Below, in pieces: positions 7,668-12,385 of a DNA stretch of 12,998 nt. Each line of letters starts with the position of its first letter. Positions within the stretch are counted from its first letter, which is position 1. The notes under the pieces were generated by a model. That model made no database searches and was not told the origin of the DNA. It saw only the letters and a program-made list of their open reading frames with translations. The translations under genes and the position numbers were made by a program. This DNA is from an uncultured Clostridia bacterium (GTDB lineage: Bacteria > Bacillota_A > Clostridia > TANB77 > CAG-508). Location of the stretch: positions 1-12,998 of the forward strand of contig CANQZT010000027.1 of assembly GCA_947628335.1 (NCBI GenBank), in the 5' to 3' direction.

Positions 7668-7674
7668 ATCTAGA

Positions 7675-7703
7675 TTGATTTTCTTAAAAAATTTTGATAA
7701 AAT
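7675..7703 (+). promoter_or_regulatory. Internal promoter before the 7738 gene
   Basis: -35 TTGATT (7675-7680), 17-bp spacer, -10 TAAAAT (7698-7703). It lies 7 bp after the stop of the preceding gene and 34 bp before the ATG at 7738, and argues against any longer reading of that gene back to a TTG at 7675. Confidence 0.7.
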
Positions 7704-7737
7704 AATTATAGAAAAAATGAAAGAAGGAGAGAGAATT

Positions 7738-8121
7738 ATGGAAGAAAAGAAATTTACAAAAAGAGATATGTATGAAAGAACAAAAGAAATTGTTGCTAGC
7801 ACTAATGTTGAAGATAAAGATGCATTAATTGATTTTATTGAAAAACAAATTGTTATGTTAGATAACAAAAGCGAAAAAAATAAAGAAAGAGCTGCAGAAA
7901 GAAGAGCTGCTGGGGATGAATTAAGAGGCGTAATTAAAGGCGTTTTAACTGACAGTTACCAAACTGCTGATGAAATTACTTCATTAATTAATGTTGAAGG
8001 CGTTACAAAAGCAAAAGTTACTGCAAGATTAGGTCAATTAGTTAAACTTGGTGAAGTTGAAAAAACTGATGTAAAGACTGAAGATGGCAGAACAGTAAAA
8101 GCATATAAATTAGTTGATTAA
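7738..8121 (+). CDS. Small basic protein with C-terminal winged-helix-like domain
   Basis: 127 residues. The N-terminal part (FTKRDMYERTKEIVAS ... DALIDFIEKQIVMLDNKSEK) is helical and followed by a charged linker (KERAAERRAAGDELRG). The C-terminal 65 residues read as a winged helix: ADEITSLINVEGVTKAKVTARLGQLVKLGEVEKTDVKTEDGRTVKAYKLVD, written here as the segment from about residue 76 to the end, with helix, turn, recognition helix and a wing carrying the polar turn. I recall similar small proteins as abundant products of Firmicutes phages. The start at 7738 has AAGGAG 9 nt upstream. It has its own promoter and ends in a strong terminator, the layout expected for a highly expressed single-gene unit. 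Confidence 0.8.
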   Translation: MEEKKFTKRDMYERTKEIVASTNVEDKDALIDFIEKQIVMLDNKSEKNKERAAERRAAGDELRGVIKGVLTDSYQTADEITSLINVEGVTKAKVTARLGQLVKLGEVEKTDVKTEDGRTVKAYKLVD

Positions 8122-8133
8122 TATAGATAATGA

Positions 8134-8160
8134 AAAGCAGATAGAATTTCTATCTGCTTT
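8134..8160 (+). terminator. Intrinsic terminator after the 7738 gene
   Basis: An 11-bp perfect stem AAAGCAGATAG / CTATCTGCTTT, loop AATTT, 12 nt after the stop. The T-run is short, so some read-through into the next genes is likely; no separate promoter was found before 8184. Confidence 0.8.
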
Positions 8161-8183
8161 ATAATTAGAAAGGAGTATATTAT

Positions 8184-8981
8184 ATGAAATATTGTATTGA
8201 TTATAATCAAAATACTCGACATCTAAAATGTATTGATAAAGTAGATGAATGAACTATTGAATATAATAAAAAAGATACTACTTTATTAGATTTTTTAGAA
8301 GAAAATAAAGATAGAAGAATAAATCTTTATATAAAAGAATTATTAGATATTCAATTTCTAAAAGACTTATCTAATAAATTTCCTAATTTATATTTTAAAT
8401 TATCAATAGATTATTTAGAAGAAATAAAAAAAGAAGAACCAAATTTTAAATTCTTTTTTGATACGTATGTAAATAATTGGGATACTTTTATTGGATTAAT
8501 ATATAAAGGTATAACTGATATATATATAGTAGAAAATATGGGATTTGAATTAGATAAGGTTTCTGCAATAGCTCATAAAGAAAATGTAGCTATTAGAGTT
8601 TTTCCAAATGTTGCGCAATCCGCATGAAAGAATTTAACAGGACTAAAAAAATTTTTTATTAGACCTGAAGATGTAGAAGTATATGAATCTTATGTAGATA
8701 CTTTTGAATTTTATGGAGAAGATAAGAATTTAGATGTTTATTATAGAGTATATACAGAGGATAAAAAATGGTTTGGAAAATTAAATGAAATTATTATTGA
8801 TTTTAATTCCGAAATTGATAATAAATATATTATACCTAAATTCGCGGAAAAGCGTATAAGTTGCGGAAAAAACTGCTTAAAAGGTGGTAAATGTATGAGA
8901 TGTAATAGAATTCAAGAATTATCTAACAGTCTTGAAAAAAGTAAATTAATAGTAAAAATTGATAAAGATAAGGAGAATTAA
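8184..8981 (+). CDS. Conserved-looking phage protein of unknown function with two in-frame TGA (Trp) codons and a Cys-rich C-terminus
   Basis: 265 residues if TGA at 8250-8252 (KVDE-W-TIEYN) and at 8625-8627 (NVAQSA-W-KNLTGLKKFF) are Trp; under the standard code it would be three fragments. The reading frame, the AT-rich codon use and the strong AAGGAG 8 nt before the ATG all run smoothly across both TGA codons. It also uses TGG (VNNWDT, KKWFGK), so both codons are in use. The N-terminal half alternates strand and helix (LLDFLEENKDRRINLYI ... FIGLIYKGITDIYIVENMGF), possibly barrel-like. The end has CGKNCLKGGKCMRC, four cysteines suited to a zinc or iron-sulfur site. I recall related phage proteins with the same RVFPNVAQSxW and FIRPEDVEVYE blocks but no function. 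It is followed by the next ATG after one base. Confidence 0.85.
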
Positions 8982-8982
8982 T

Positions 8983-9288
8983 ATGGCTAAAGGTTCAGAT
9001 AGCAAAGTTGTTGCAACAAATGCAATACTTGCTGCATTCCCAGGAAGTTTTGTATATGATAAAGAAATTAGATTACCATTCGTTGAAAATGGAGAACAAA
9101 TTCAATTAAAATGTGTATTGACTTGCGCAAAAACTAATGTTGAAGAAAATGGAGAAAATGCTATTCCAGGAGAAGTTGTTAACTCTAATAATGAAATTAA
9201 TTTTGAAACCAATTCAAAAGAACAAGTAGCTATGACAGACGAAGAAAAACAAAATATTAAAAATATAATGGATGCATTAGGATTATAA
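8983..9288 (+). CDS. Small hypothetical phage protein
   Basis: 101 residues. The N-terminal segment MAKGSDSKVVATNAILAAFP followed by GSFVYDKEIRLPF and QIQLKCVLTCAKTNV resembles a small protein I recall in several Firmicutes and large phages, of unknown function. The C-terminal third is acidic and probably disordered, ending in a short helix (MTDEEKQNIKNIMDALGL). The ATG at 8983 follows AAGGAG; the ribosome site lies in the last codons of the upstream gene, which ends one base before this start, so the two are coupled. Confidence 0.8.
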   Translation: MAKGSDSKVVATNAILAAFPGSFVYDKEIRLPFVENGEQIQLKCVLTCAKTNVEENGENAIPGEVVNSNNEINFETNSKEQVAMTDEEKQNIKNIMDALGL

Positions 9289-9290
9289 TA

Positions 9291-9850
9291 ATGGTAAGAT
9301 ATATAGAATTATTTTTAGTAGTGTTATGTTTATTATTTTTTGGTTGTGAAATTAATAAAATTGGTATAAAAAATGAGCATATATCAAAAAATATTTCAAC
9401 GGTTATGGAAAATCAAATTAAAGTACAAAATGAATTAGCTGATTTGCAAAAGCAAAAAGATGAATTAATTAAAGAAATAGAAAATTTAAAAAAAAATTAA
9501 CTAATTACCGCCTTACAAGTTTTTGAAGCGGAGATGGCTATGGCACTGGTTCTTGTACTGGAAGCGGGTTATGTGAGAAAGATTTTCAAATAAATAATAA
9601 AGGTTGGTATACATATAAAGGAAAATTAGTAGTAGCCACCGCAACAAAATATTTATTAAATTATGGATATAGTAAAAAAGATTTTATTTCTTATTATAAA
9701 TATTATGATAATATTCAAATTATAATTAATGGAATAACTTATGATGCTATTGTTTTAGATTCTTGCGGCGCTTGTATGAATAAAAAAATTATAGATTTAT
9801 TTGTTTCTAATTCAAAATCAGCAATTACTACAAATATAAGAGTTATATAA
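9291..9850 (+). CDS. Membrane-anchored double-psi beta-barrel (3D/RlpA-like) protein, joined by a -1 frameshift and containing one TGA (Trp)
   Basis: The first frame (9291-9500) gives 69 residues: a hydrophobic N-terminus (YIELFLVVLCLLFFGC, a membrane segment or near-lipobox with Cys19), then a Lys/Glu coiled coil. Its TAA at 9498 is preceded by a slippery TTTAAAA followed by more A. Slipping back one base gives a frame open to 9850 with SFW-SGDGYGTGSCTGSGLC, KGWYTYKGKLVVATATKYLL, INGITYDAIVLDSCGACM and KIIDLFV. This matches the 3D/double-psi barrel domain of cell-wall-active proteins, including the Trp, here TGA at 9524-9526, and the catalytic-type Asp pair. No start codon exists for the second frame on its own. 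It could be a programmed frameshift, a real mutation, or a length error in the A9 run. There is no clear ribosome site; coupling to the upstream stop is likely. Confidence 0.8.
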
Positions 9851-9853
9851 TTT

Positions 9854-9882
9854 TTGACTTTTTATAAAAATTTTGATATAAT
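9854..9882 (+). promoter_or_regulatory. Promoter of the Hsp20 gene
   Basis: -35 TTGACT (9854-9859), 17-bp spacer, -10 TATAAT (9877-9882). Transcription would start near 9889-9891, exactly at the left arm of the inverted repeat that ends beyond the gene. It is the strongest-looking promoter on the plus strand. Confidence 0.85.
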
Positions 9883-9889
9883 ATTTATG

Positions 9890-10342
9890 TAAAGATTGAA
9901 GATGTTTTATAAGGAGTGATTTTTAGTATGTTAGATTTATTTGATTTACTTGATTGGGATAAAGATTTTTACAATTTTAATAGAGAAGAAAAGGATATGC
10001 ATCCTTACTCTGTTCAAAATGATAAGAATGGAAATTTTATTATCGTCCATAATGTCCTAGGTCTTAATAAGGAAGATATAAAATTAACTAAAGAAAATAA
10101 TAATGGAGAAGTAACTATTGTAATAACTGGTTCTACAAAAGATGATATTACAGGAAAAACTTACTCTATCAATTCTAAATTTAATTTAGATGATAAACTA
10201 TTAGATTTATCAAATATTAAAGCAAACGTAAAAAATGGATTATTATATATAATAATTCCAAGTAAGAAAAACATTAATAAAAAAGAAACAAAAAATATTT
10301 TAATAGATTAAAACATATTGTTTTTTTAGTCTTCAATCTTTA
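9890..10342. repeat. 13-bp inverted repeat bracketing the Hsp20 transcript
   Basis: TAAAGATTGAAGA at 9890-9902 is the exact reverse complement of TCTTCAATCTTTA at 10330-10342. The left arm is the predicted 5' end of the Hsp20 mRNA; the right arm lies 18 nt after its stop and 4 nt before a tRNA 5' end. Confidence 0.75.
9928..10311 (+). CDS. Small heat-shock protein, Hsp20/alpha-crystallin family
   Basis: An ATP-independent holdase chaperone that binds unfolding proteins, acting in the cytosol as oligomers. 127 residues, within the usual 110-160. A short N-terminal arm (MLDLFDLLDWDKDFYNF) precedes the alpha-crystallin domain, which starts at HPYSVQNDKNGNFIIV. The family blocks are visible: NVLGLNKEDIKL (usual PGxxKEDIxV), VTIVITGS, and the closing KANVKNGLLYIIIPSKK (usual A.x.NGVLxIxxPK). 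A short Lys-rich tail follows instead of a clear I-x-I motif. The ATG at 9928 is chosen over an in-frame GTG at 9916, which lies inside AAGGAGTGAT, the ribosome site. The gene has its own strong promoter and precedes the tRNA region; the 13-bp repeat may tie its two mRNA ends together. Confidence 0.92.
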   Translation: MLDLFDLLDWDKDFYNFNREEKDMHPYSVQNDKNGNFIIVHNVLGLNKEDIKLTKENNNGEVTIVITGSTKDDITGKTYSINSKFNLDDKLLDLSNIKANVKNGLLYIIIPSKKNINKKETKNILID

Positions 10343-10377
10343 TTTGGACGCGTAGCCAAGAGGCTTGCGTCCAATAT

Positions 10378-10451
10378 GCTCAGTTAGCCAAGTAGCAAGG
10401 CAACAGTCTGCAACACTGTGATCCGCGGCGCACATCCGCGACTGAGCTCCA
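10378..10451 (+). tRNA. tRNA-Cys(GCA), with unusual D- and T-loops
   Basis: A complete cloverleaf: acceptor GCTCAGT / ACTGAGC (7 bp), D-stem GCC/GGC, anticodon stem ACAGT/ACTGT with loop CTGCAAC and anticodon GCA at 10410-10412, T-stem CGCGG/CCGCG, discriminator T, encoded CCA. U73 and GCA fit cysteine. Two tertiary anchors are off: the T-loop is CGCACAT instead of TTCRANT, and the D-loop is AAGTAGCAA, with A where G18 is expected. It sits inside the interrupted tRNA, sharing the TAGCCAAG segment as a direct repeat (10353-10360 and 10385-10392). Confidence 0.75.
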
Positions 10452-10503
10452 ATTGAAATAATAGGCAAGTGATAAGTTGGTCAATGCCTTTTAAAATCAT
10501 AAT

Positions 10504-10539
10504 TACTATTTTCATATTATAATAAGGAGGAAAATAGTA
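10504..10539 (+). promoter_or_regulatory. Hairpin over the endonuclease ribosome binding site and start
   Basis: TACTATTTTC (10504-10513) pairs with GAAAATAGTA (10530-10539), 10 bp, ending on the A of the ATG. The loop holds AAGGAG. Such a fold would limit translation from read-through transcripts, as known for intron-borne endonucleases in T4. A TATAAT at 10518-10523 in the loop is too close to the start to serve as -10 of this gene. Confidence 0.6.
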
Positions 10540-10958
10540 TGATTTTTGAAACAAATAAAGATAAGGGCAGAGCGGGTATGTCCGCTGCAATAGCATATTT
10601 TGGTATGAATGGGTATACTGTTAGTATTCCATTAAATGATACTCAAGATTATGATTTAGTTATTGAAAAAGATAATATATTCCAAAAAGTTCAATGTAAA
10701 GCAACGGGAAGCTTAGATGGGACAATAGATTTTAGAATTACTAGTGGCAAGAAAGATGGTAAAACAGTTAGTAATTTGATTGATACTAATATAGATATAT
10801 TATTTTGTTTAAATCAAAATGGAACTATGTTTTGTATTCCATTTGAGGATGTATTAGCAACAGGAAATATTCGTAGCATAAAATTAAGAGAAGAACCATT
10901 ATCAAAGTATGCAAATAAAAATTGTTTAGATAGTTATAAATATATAGTAACGCTATAG
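10539..10958 (+). CDS. PD-(D/E)XK homing-type endonuclease
   Basis: 139 residues, matching by eye the small PD-(D/E)XK group that includes group I intron-borne homing endonucleases such as I-Ssp6803I (itself in a tRNA gene). The start (ETNKDKGRAGMSAAIAYFGMNGYTVSIPL) is the helix preceding the core. The core is QDYDLVIEKDNIFQKVQCKAT, with Asp39 and the Q52-x-Lys54 pair (Gln replacing the more usual Glu). Middle blocks (TIDFRITSGKKDG, NLIDTNIDILFCLNQNGTMFCIP) are the usual strand pairs. It lies wholly within the interrupted tRNA; its TAG stop is 5 nt from the tRNA 3' T-arm. This placement suggests that it moves by cutting an intact tRNA gene. No group I intron core could be seen around it. All codons are standard. 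Confidence 0.88.
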   Translation: MIFETNKDKGRAGMSAAIAYFGMNGYTVSIPLNDTQDYDLVIEKDNIFQKVQCKATGSLDGTIDFRITSGKKDGKTVSNLIDTNIDILFCLNQNGTMFCIPFEDVLATGNIRSIKLREEPLSKYANKNCLDSYKYIVTL

Positions 10959-10992
10959 CAATCGCAGGTTCGAATCCTGCCGCGTCCTCCAT

Positions 10993-11043
10993 ACTAGCAT
11001 AGGAAAGCCTTCTCGTGGCGCTAGTGTTTAAACTAATTTCCTA
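10993..11043 (+). ncRNA. Possible pseudoknotted RNA after the interrupted tRNA
   Basis: ACTAGC (10993-10998) pairs with GCTAGT (11020-11025), and TAGGAAA (11000-11006) pairs with TTTCCTA (11037-11043). The stems cross, so together they form a pseudoknot, or they are two alternative folds. A GCC/GGC hairpin lies between. It starts 2 nt after the encoded CCA. Confidence 0.4.
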
Positions 11044-11314
11044 AATATTCATATTTTTAAAAGAAGTAAACAGCAAAAAGACTGTATCTAAAAGCTAGTA
11101 ACGCTTCTTGTATTTTATAATTAAAGATAAAGGCAAAATAAAAATGATATTTTAAAGATAGAAGGTCTATCGTATTAAATATTTTATTTTTAATTCCGTT
11201 AAGTAATTGCTTTGAATAAGATATTTATTCCCTCAATAGTAGATATTTTAAAAAGATGGTCGGAATTAATTTTATAAATATTAATAAGATGTGGAATTAA
11301 CCAAACCATAAAAA
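11044..11314. other. Non-coding, very AT-rich stretch with several short stems
   Basis: No open frame of note on either strand, also when TGA is read through. Visible pieces: ACAG/CTGT and AAGAAG/CTTCTT around 11060-11107; GATAGA-AGG-TCTATC near 11157-11171; a 9-bp stem TTAATTCCG (11190-11198) with CGGAATTAA (11261-11269) that encloses GAATAA/TTATTC; a third GGAATTAA near 11293. This is more pairing than chance suggests, but no known RNA family was recognised. Confidence 0.5.
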
Positions 11315-11343
11315 TTGATTTTTTATTCTTTATTGGGTATAAA
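11315..11343 (+). promoter_or_regulatory. Promoter before a GC-rich small RNA
   Basis: -35 TTGATT (11315-11320), 17-bp spacer, -10 TATAAA (11338-11343). Start near 11350, just before the structured element at 11355. Confidence 0.6.
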
Positions 11344-11354
11344 ATTGAAAATAT

Positions 11355-11422
11355 GGATGCGCGGATGCCGTTTCGCGATTCCCTAATCTCGGGTTAGGAG
11401 GCAAAGAGCGGCTGCCGCATCT
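11355..11422 (+). ncRNA. Candidate structured small RNA, GC-rich
   Basis: A 68-nt island far richer in GC than its surroundings. GGATGCG pairs with CGCATCT at the ends (7 bp, one G.U), then GCCG (11367-11370) with CGGC (11409-11412), then CCTAA / TTAGG closing a 7-nt loop TCTCGGG. The fold is a rod with two internal loops. It is preceded by a promoter and followed by an A/T-rich inverted tract (TTAAAAAA ... TTTTTTAA, 11422-11442) that could end transcription. It has the size and a stem like a tRNA, but no T-arm, no U33 and no CCA. No ORF is present. Confidence 0.6.
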
Positions 11423-11432
11423 TAAAAAAAAT

Positions 11433-11461
11433 TTGATTTTTTAAATAATTTATTATATAAT
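11433..11461 (+). promoter_or_regulatory. Promoter of the 11498-11918 genes and perhaps the tRNA cluster
   Basis: -35 TTGATT (11433-11438), 17-bp spacer, -10 TATAAT (11456-11461), 36 bp before the ATG at 11498. No clear promoter was found further on, so the downstream tRNAs may be carried on this transcript. Confidence 0.8.
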
Positions 11462-11497
11462 GTAAATGTAAAAAATAAAGAAAGGAAATGATTAGAT

Positions 11498-11719
11498 ATG
11501 GCAAAAAGAAAAGGTAAATCAGGCAGCGGAGAAATGCAATATTCTATTACTCAAGCCAATTTAGATAAAAAAGGTAAAACTAATAAAAAATTAAAATTAA
11601 ATCCTATGGCTTCTAAATATCTTACACCAAGAGGTAAAGAATTAAAAGAGGCAGCAGCCGCATACATGGCTGAGCATAAAAAAGGAACAGGAAGAAAGTA
11701 TAGAAAAGCTACCTCATAA
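11498..11719 (+). CDS. Small, strongly basic hypothetical protein
   Basis: 73 residues, rich in Lys and Arg from end to end, opening MAKRKGKSGSGEMQYSITQA and closing with HKKGTGRKYRKATS. It has no Cys, signal peptide or membrane segment. The composition suits binding to nucleic acid (DNA, RNA or ribosome), but no family is recognised. AAAGGAAATGAT precedes the ATG, and the gene follows a good promoter by 36 bp. It lies 13 nt ahead of the next small gene. No homologue is recalled. Confidence 0.75.
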   Translation: MAKRKGKSGSGEMQYSITQANLDKKGKTNKKLKLNPMASKYLTPRGKELKEAAAAYMAEHKKGTGRKYRKATS

Positions 11720-11732
11720 TGGAGGTGAGCTT

Positions 11733-11918
11733 ATGGCTCTTGATAAAGCTATTAAAAGCGGAAAAGAACATAGAAAAGAATATCGTGGTTGTAAGGCTAT
11801 TGATTCGTCATGCCGCAATCATGGCAGCTGTCCGTGGTGTTTAGGAAATAGAACAAATAAAAATAAAAACATGGACAAGTTAGCAAAAAAAGAAATTCAA
11901 TATTTTTATAAATATTAG
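11733..11918 (+). CDS. Small phage protein with SCRNHGSCPWC motif
   Basis: 61 residues, basic. The middle segment SSCRNHGSCPWCLGNRT has three cysteines and a His arranged like half a zinc finger or a redox site. I recall very similar short proteins (Y.GSK..D.SCRNHGSCPxC..NR..K) in many Firmicutes phages, function unknown. A near-perfect GGAGGTGA lies just upstream of the ATG. The TAG stop (11916-11918) is also the first triplet of the long stem that encloses the next tRNA-like element, so translation to the end would disturb that stem. Confidence 0.8.
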   Translation: MALDKAIKSGKEHRKEYRGCKAIDSSCRNHGSCPWCLGNRTNKNKNMDKLAKKEIQYFYKY

Positions 11919-12027
11919 ACACATTCAGCAAGCTATGTAAATATTAATTTAGTTTTTAGGTAAAACATTCACTAGCAATAGTGAAAATTGCGGTTCAAAT
12001 CCGTATAAATTCATATATTTGTGTCTA
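11916..12027 (+). repeat. Long-range stem enclosing a tRNA-like element, followed by a T-run
   Basis: TAGACACA (11916-11923) pairs with TGTGTCTA (12020-12027), 8 bp, and is followed by GTTTTTT. Inside, AAATAT pairs with ATATTT. It could act as a terminator, or as a processing stem before tRNA-fMet, which begins 11 nt later. Confidence 0.6.
11945..12012 (+). tRNA. Degenerate tRNA-like element, anticodon unclear
   Basis: In order: AATTTA/TAAATT acceptor (6 bp plus a T.C mismatch), D-arm GTTTT-TAGGT-AAAAC, anticodon stem TTCAC/GTGAA with an 8-nt loop TAGCAATA, T-arm TGCGG-TTCAAAT-CCGTA with an intact T-loop. T8 and A9 are missing, U33 is not in place, and no CCA is encoded. A further T-A pair could close the loop to 6 nt. 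It may be a relic, a decoy or a tRNA with a non-standard anticodon. Confidence 0.45.
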
Positions 12028-12037
12028 GTTTTTTCAT

Positions 12038-12114
<77 letters not shown>

Positions 12115-12117
12115 TAT

Positions 12118-12194
12118 TGCTCCGTAGCCAAGCTGGCAAGGCAACGGACTTTGATCCCGTCATTTCCCAGGTTCGAATCCTGGCGGAGCAACCA
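12118..12194 (+). tRNA. tRNA-Gln (UUG)
   Basis: Acceptor TGCTCCG / CGGAGCA with the U1-A72 typical of Gln, D-arm with G18-G19 (AAGCTGGCAA), anticodon stem ACGGA/CCCGT (one A.C), loop CTTTGAT with TTG at 12151-12153, T-arm CCAGG-TTCGAAT-CCTGG, A73, CCA encoded. It starts 4 nt after the CCA of tRNA-fMet. Confidence 0.93.
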
Positions 12195-12204
12195 TTTGAC
12201 AATA

Positions 12205-12225
12205 ACAAAGTTTAGCTAACTTTGT
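12205..12225 (+). other. Perfect 8-bp hairpin in the tRNA cluster
   Basis: ACAAAGTT / AACTTTGT with loop TAGCT. No T-run follows, so it is not a standard terminator; a processing site is possible. Confidence 0.45.
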
Positions 12226-12266
12226 AAAGATACATAAATAATTATTATGGAGTGCTTATGAGTGAA

Positions 12267-12294
12267 CGATTGTGCATGTTGCAAGAAACAATCG
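12267..12294 (+). other. 7-bp hairpin ahead of tRNA-Ala
   Basis: CGATTGT / ACAATCG with a 14-nt loop that itself holds TGCA repeats. The stretch 12226-12304 has no gene; an outer ATGG/CCAT pairing gives a weak cloverleaf look, without a T-loop. Confidence 0.35.
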
Positions 12295-12304
12295 CCTGCC
12301 ATTT

Positions 12305-12382
12305 GGGGGATTAGCTCACGGCTGGTAGAGCACTACACCTGCAATGTAGAGGTAGTCGGTTCGACCCCGACATCCTCCACCA
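12305..12382 (+). tRNA. tRNA-Ala (UGC) with C at position 33
   Basis: Acceptor GGGGGAT / ATCCTCC carries the G3.U70 pair that defines alanine tRNA. D-arm GCTC/GAGC with a G-G in the loop, anticodon stem CTACA/TGTAG, loop CCTGCAA with TGC at 12340-12342, T-arm GTCGG-TTCGACC-CCGAC, A73 and CCA encoded. The base before the anticodon is C (12339), where nearly all tRNAs have U33. Confidence 0.9.
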
Positions 12383-12385
12383 GAT

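Larger units (their letters stand above)
10346..10991 (+). tRNA. Interrupted tRNA (Cys-like): 5' piece 10346-10364, 3' piece about 10961-10991
   Basis: The 5' piece has acceptor strand GGACGCG, T8-A9, and D-arm start GCCAAGAGGC. About 600 bp later a canonical T-arm (GCAGG, loop TTCGAAT, CCTGC; 10964-10980) is followed by CGCGTCC, T73 and CCA. GGACGCG and CGCGTCC pair perfectly over 7 bp, so the two pieces belong to one tRNA. Between them lie a second tRNA-Cys-like gene and an endonuclease gene. If 10346-10364 is joined to 10397-10423 (from the inner tRNA) and 10964-10991, the result is a 74-nt textbook tRNA-Cys with anticodon GCA, G18-G19 in the D-loop and a four-base variable loop. The 5' piece also folds locally into an 11-bp hairpin with GGCT and TGCGTCC (10346-10372). 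Whether this is a spliced tRNA, a disrupted one or a relic is open. Confidence 0.75.

Noticed and set aside
7675..7737. A 21-residue N-terminal extension of the 7738 gene from TTG
   Set aside because: A full promoter covers this stretch, and a strong ribosome site precedes the ATG at 7738.
10326..10345. CTTCAAT as the anticodon loop of a tRNA-Trp(UCA), expected in a code-4 genome
   Set aside because: No anticodon stem flanks it; it is part of the inverted repeat around hsp20.
10518..10523. TATAAT as a promoter of the endonuclease gene
   Set aside because: It directly abuts the ribosome site, has no -35 partner at 17 bp, and lies in the hairpin loop.
10384..10596. Minus-strand open frame over tRNA-Cys and the endonuclease start
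   Set aside because: Antisense to a tRNA and to a well-supported gene.
10365..10960. A group I intron splitting the tRNA-Cys in its anticodon loop
   Set aside because: The endonuclease type fits, but I could not find the P7/G-binding core (GACTA with TAGTC) and the space outside the ORF is short. The second tRNA inside also does not fit. Left open as an interrupted tRNA.
11190..11269. A further cloverleaf tRNA in the AT-rich gap
   Set aside because: The outer 9-bp stem and one inner hairpin fit, but there is no T-arm, no U33 and no CCA.
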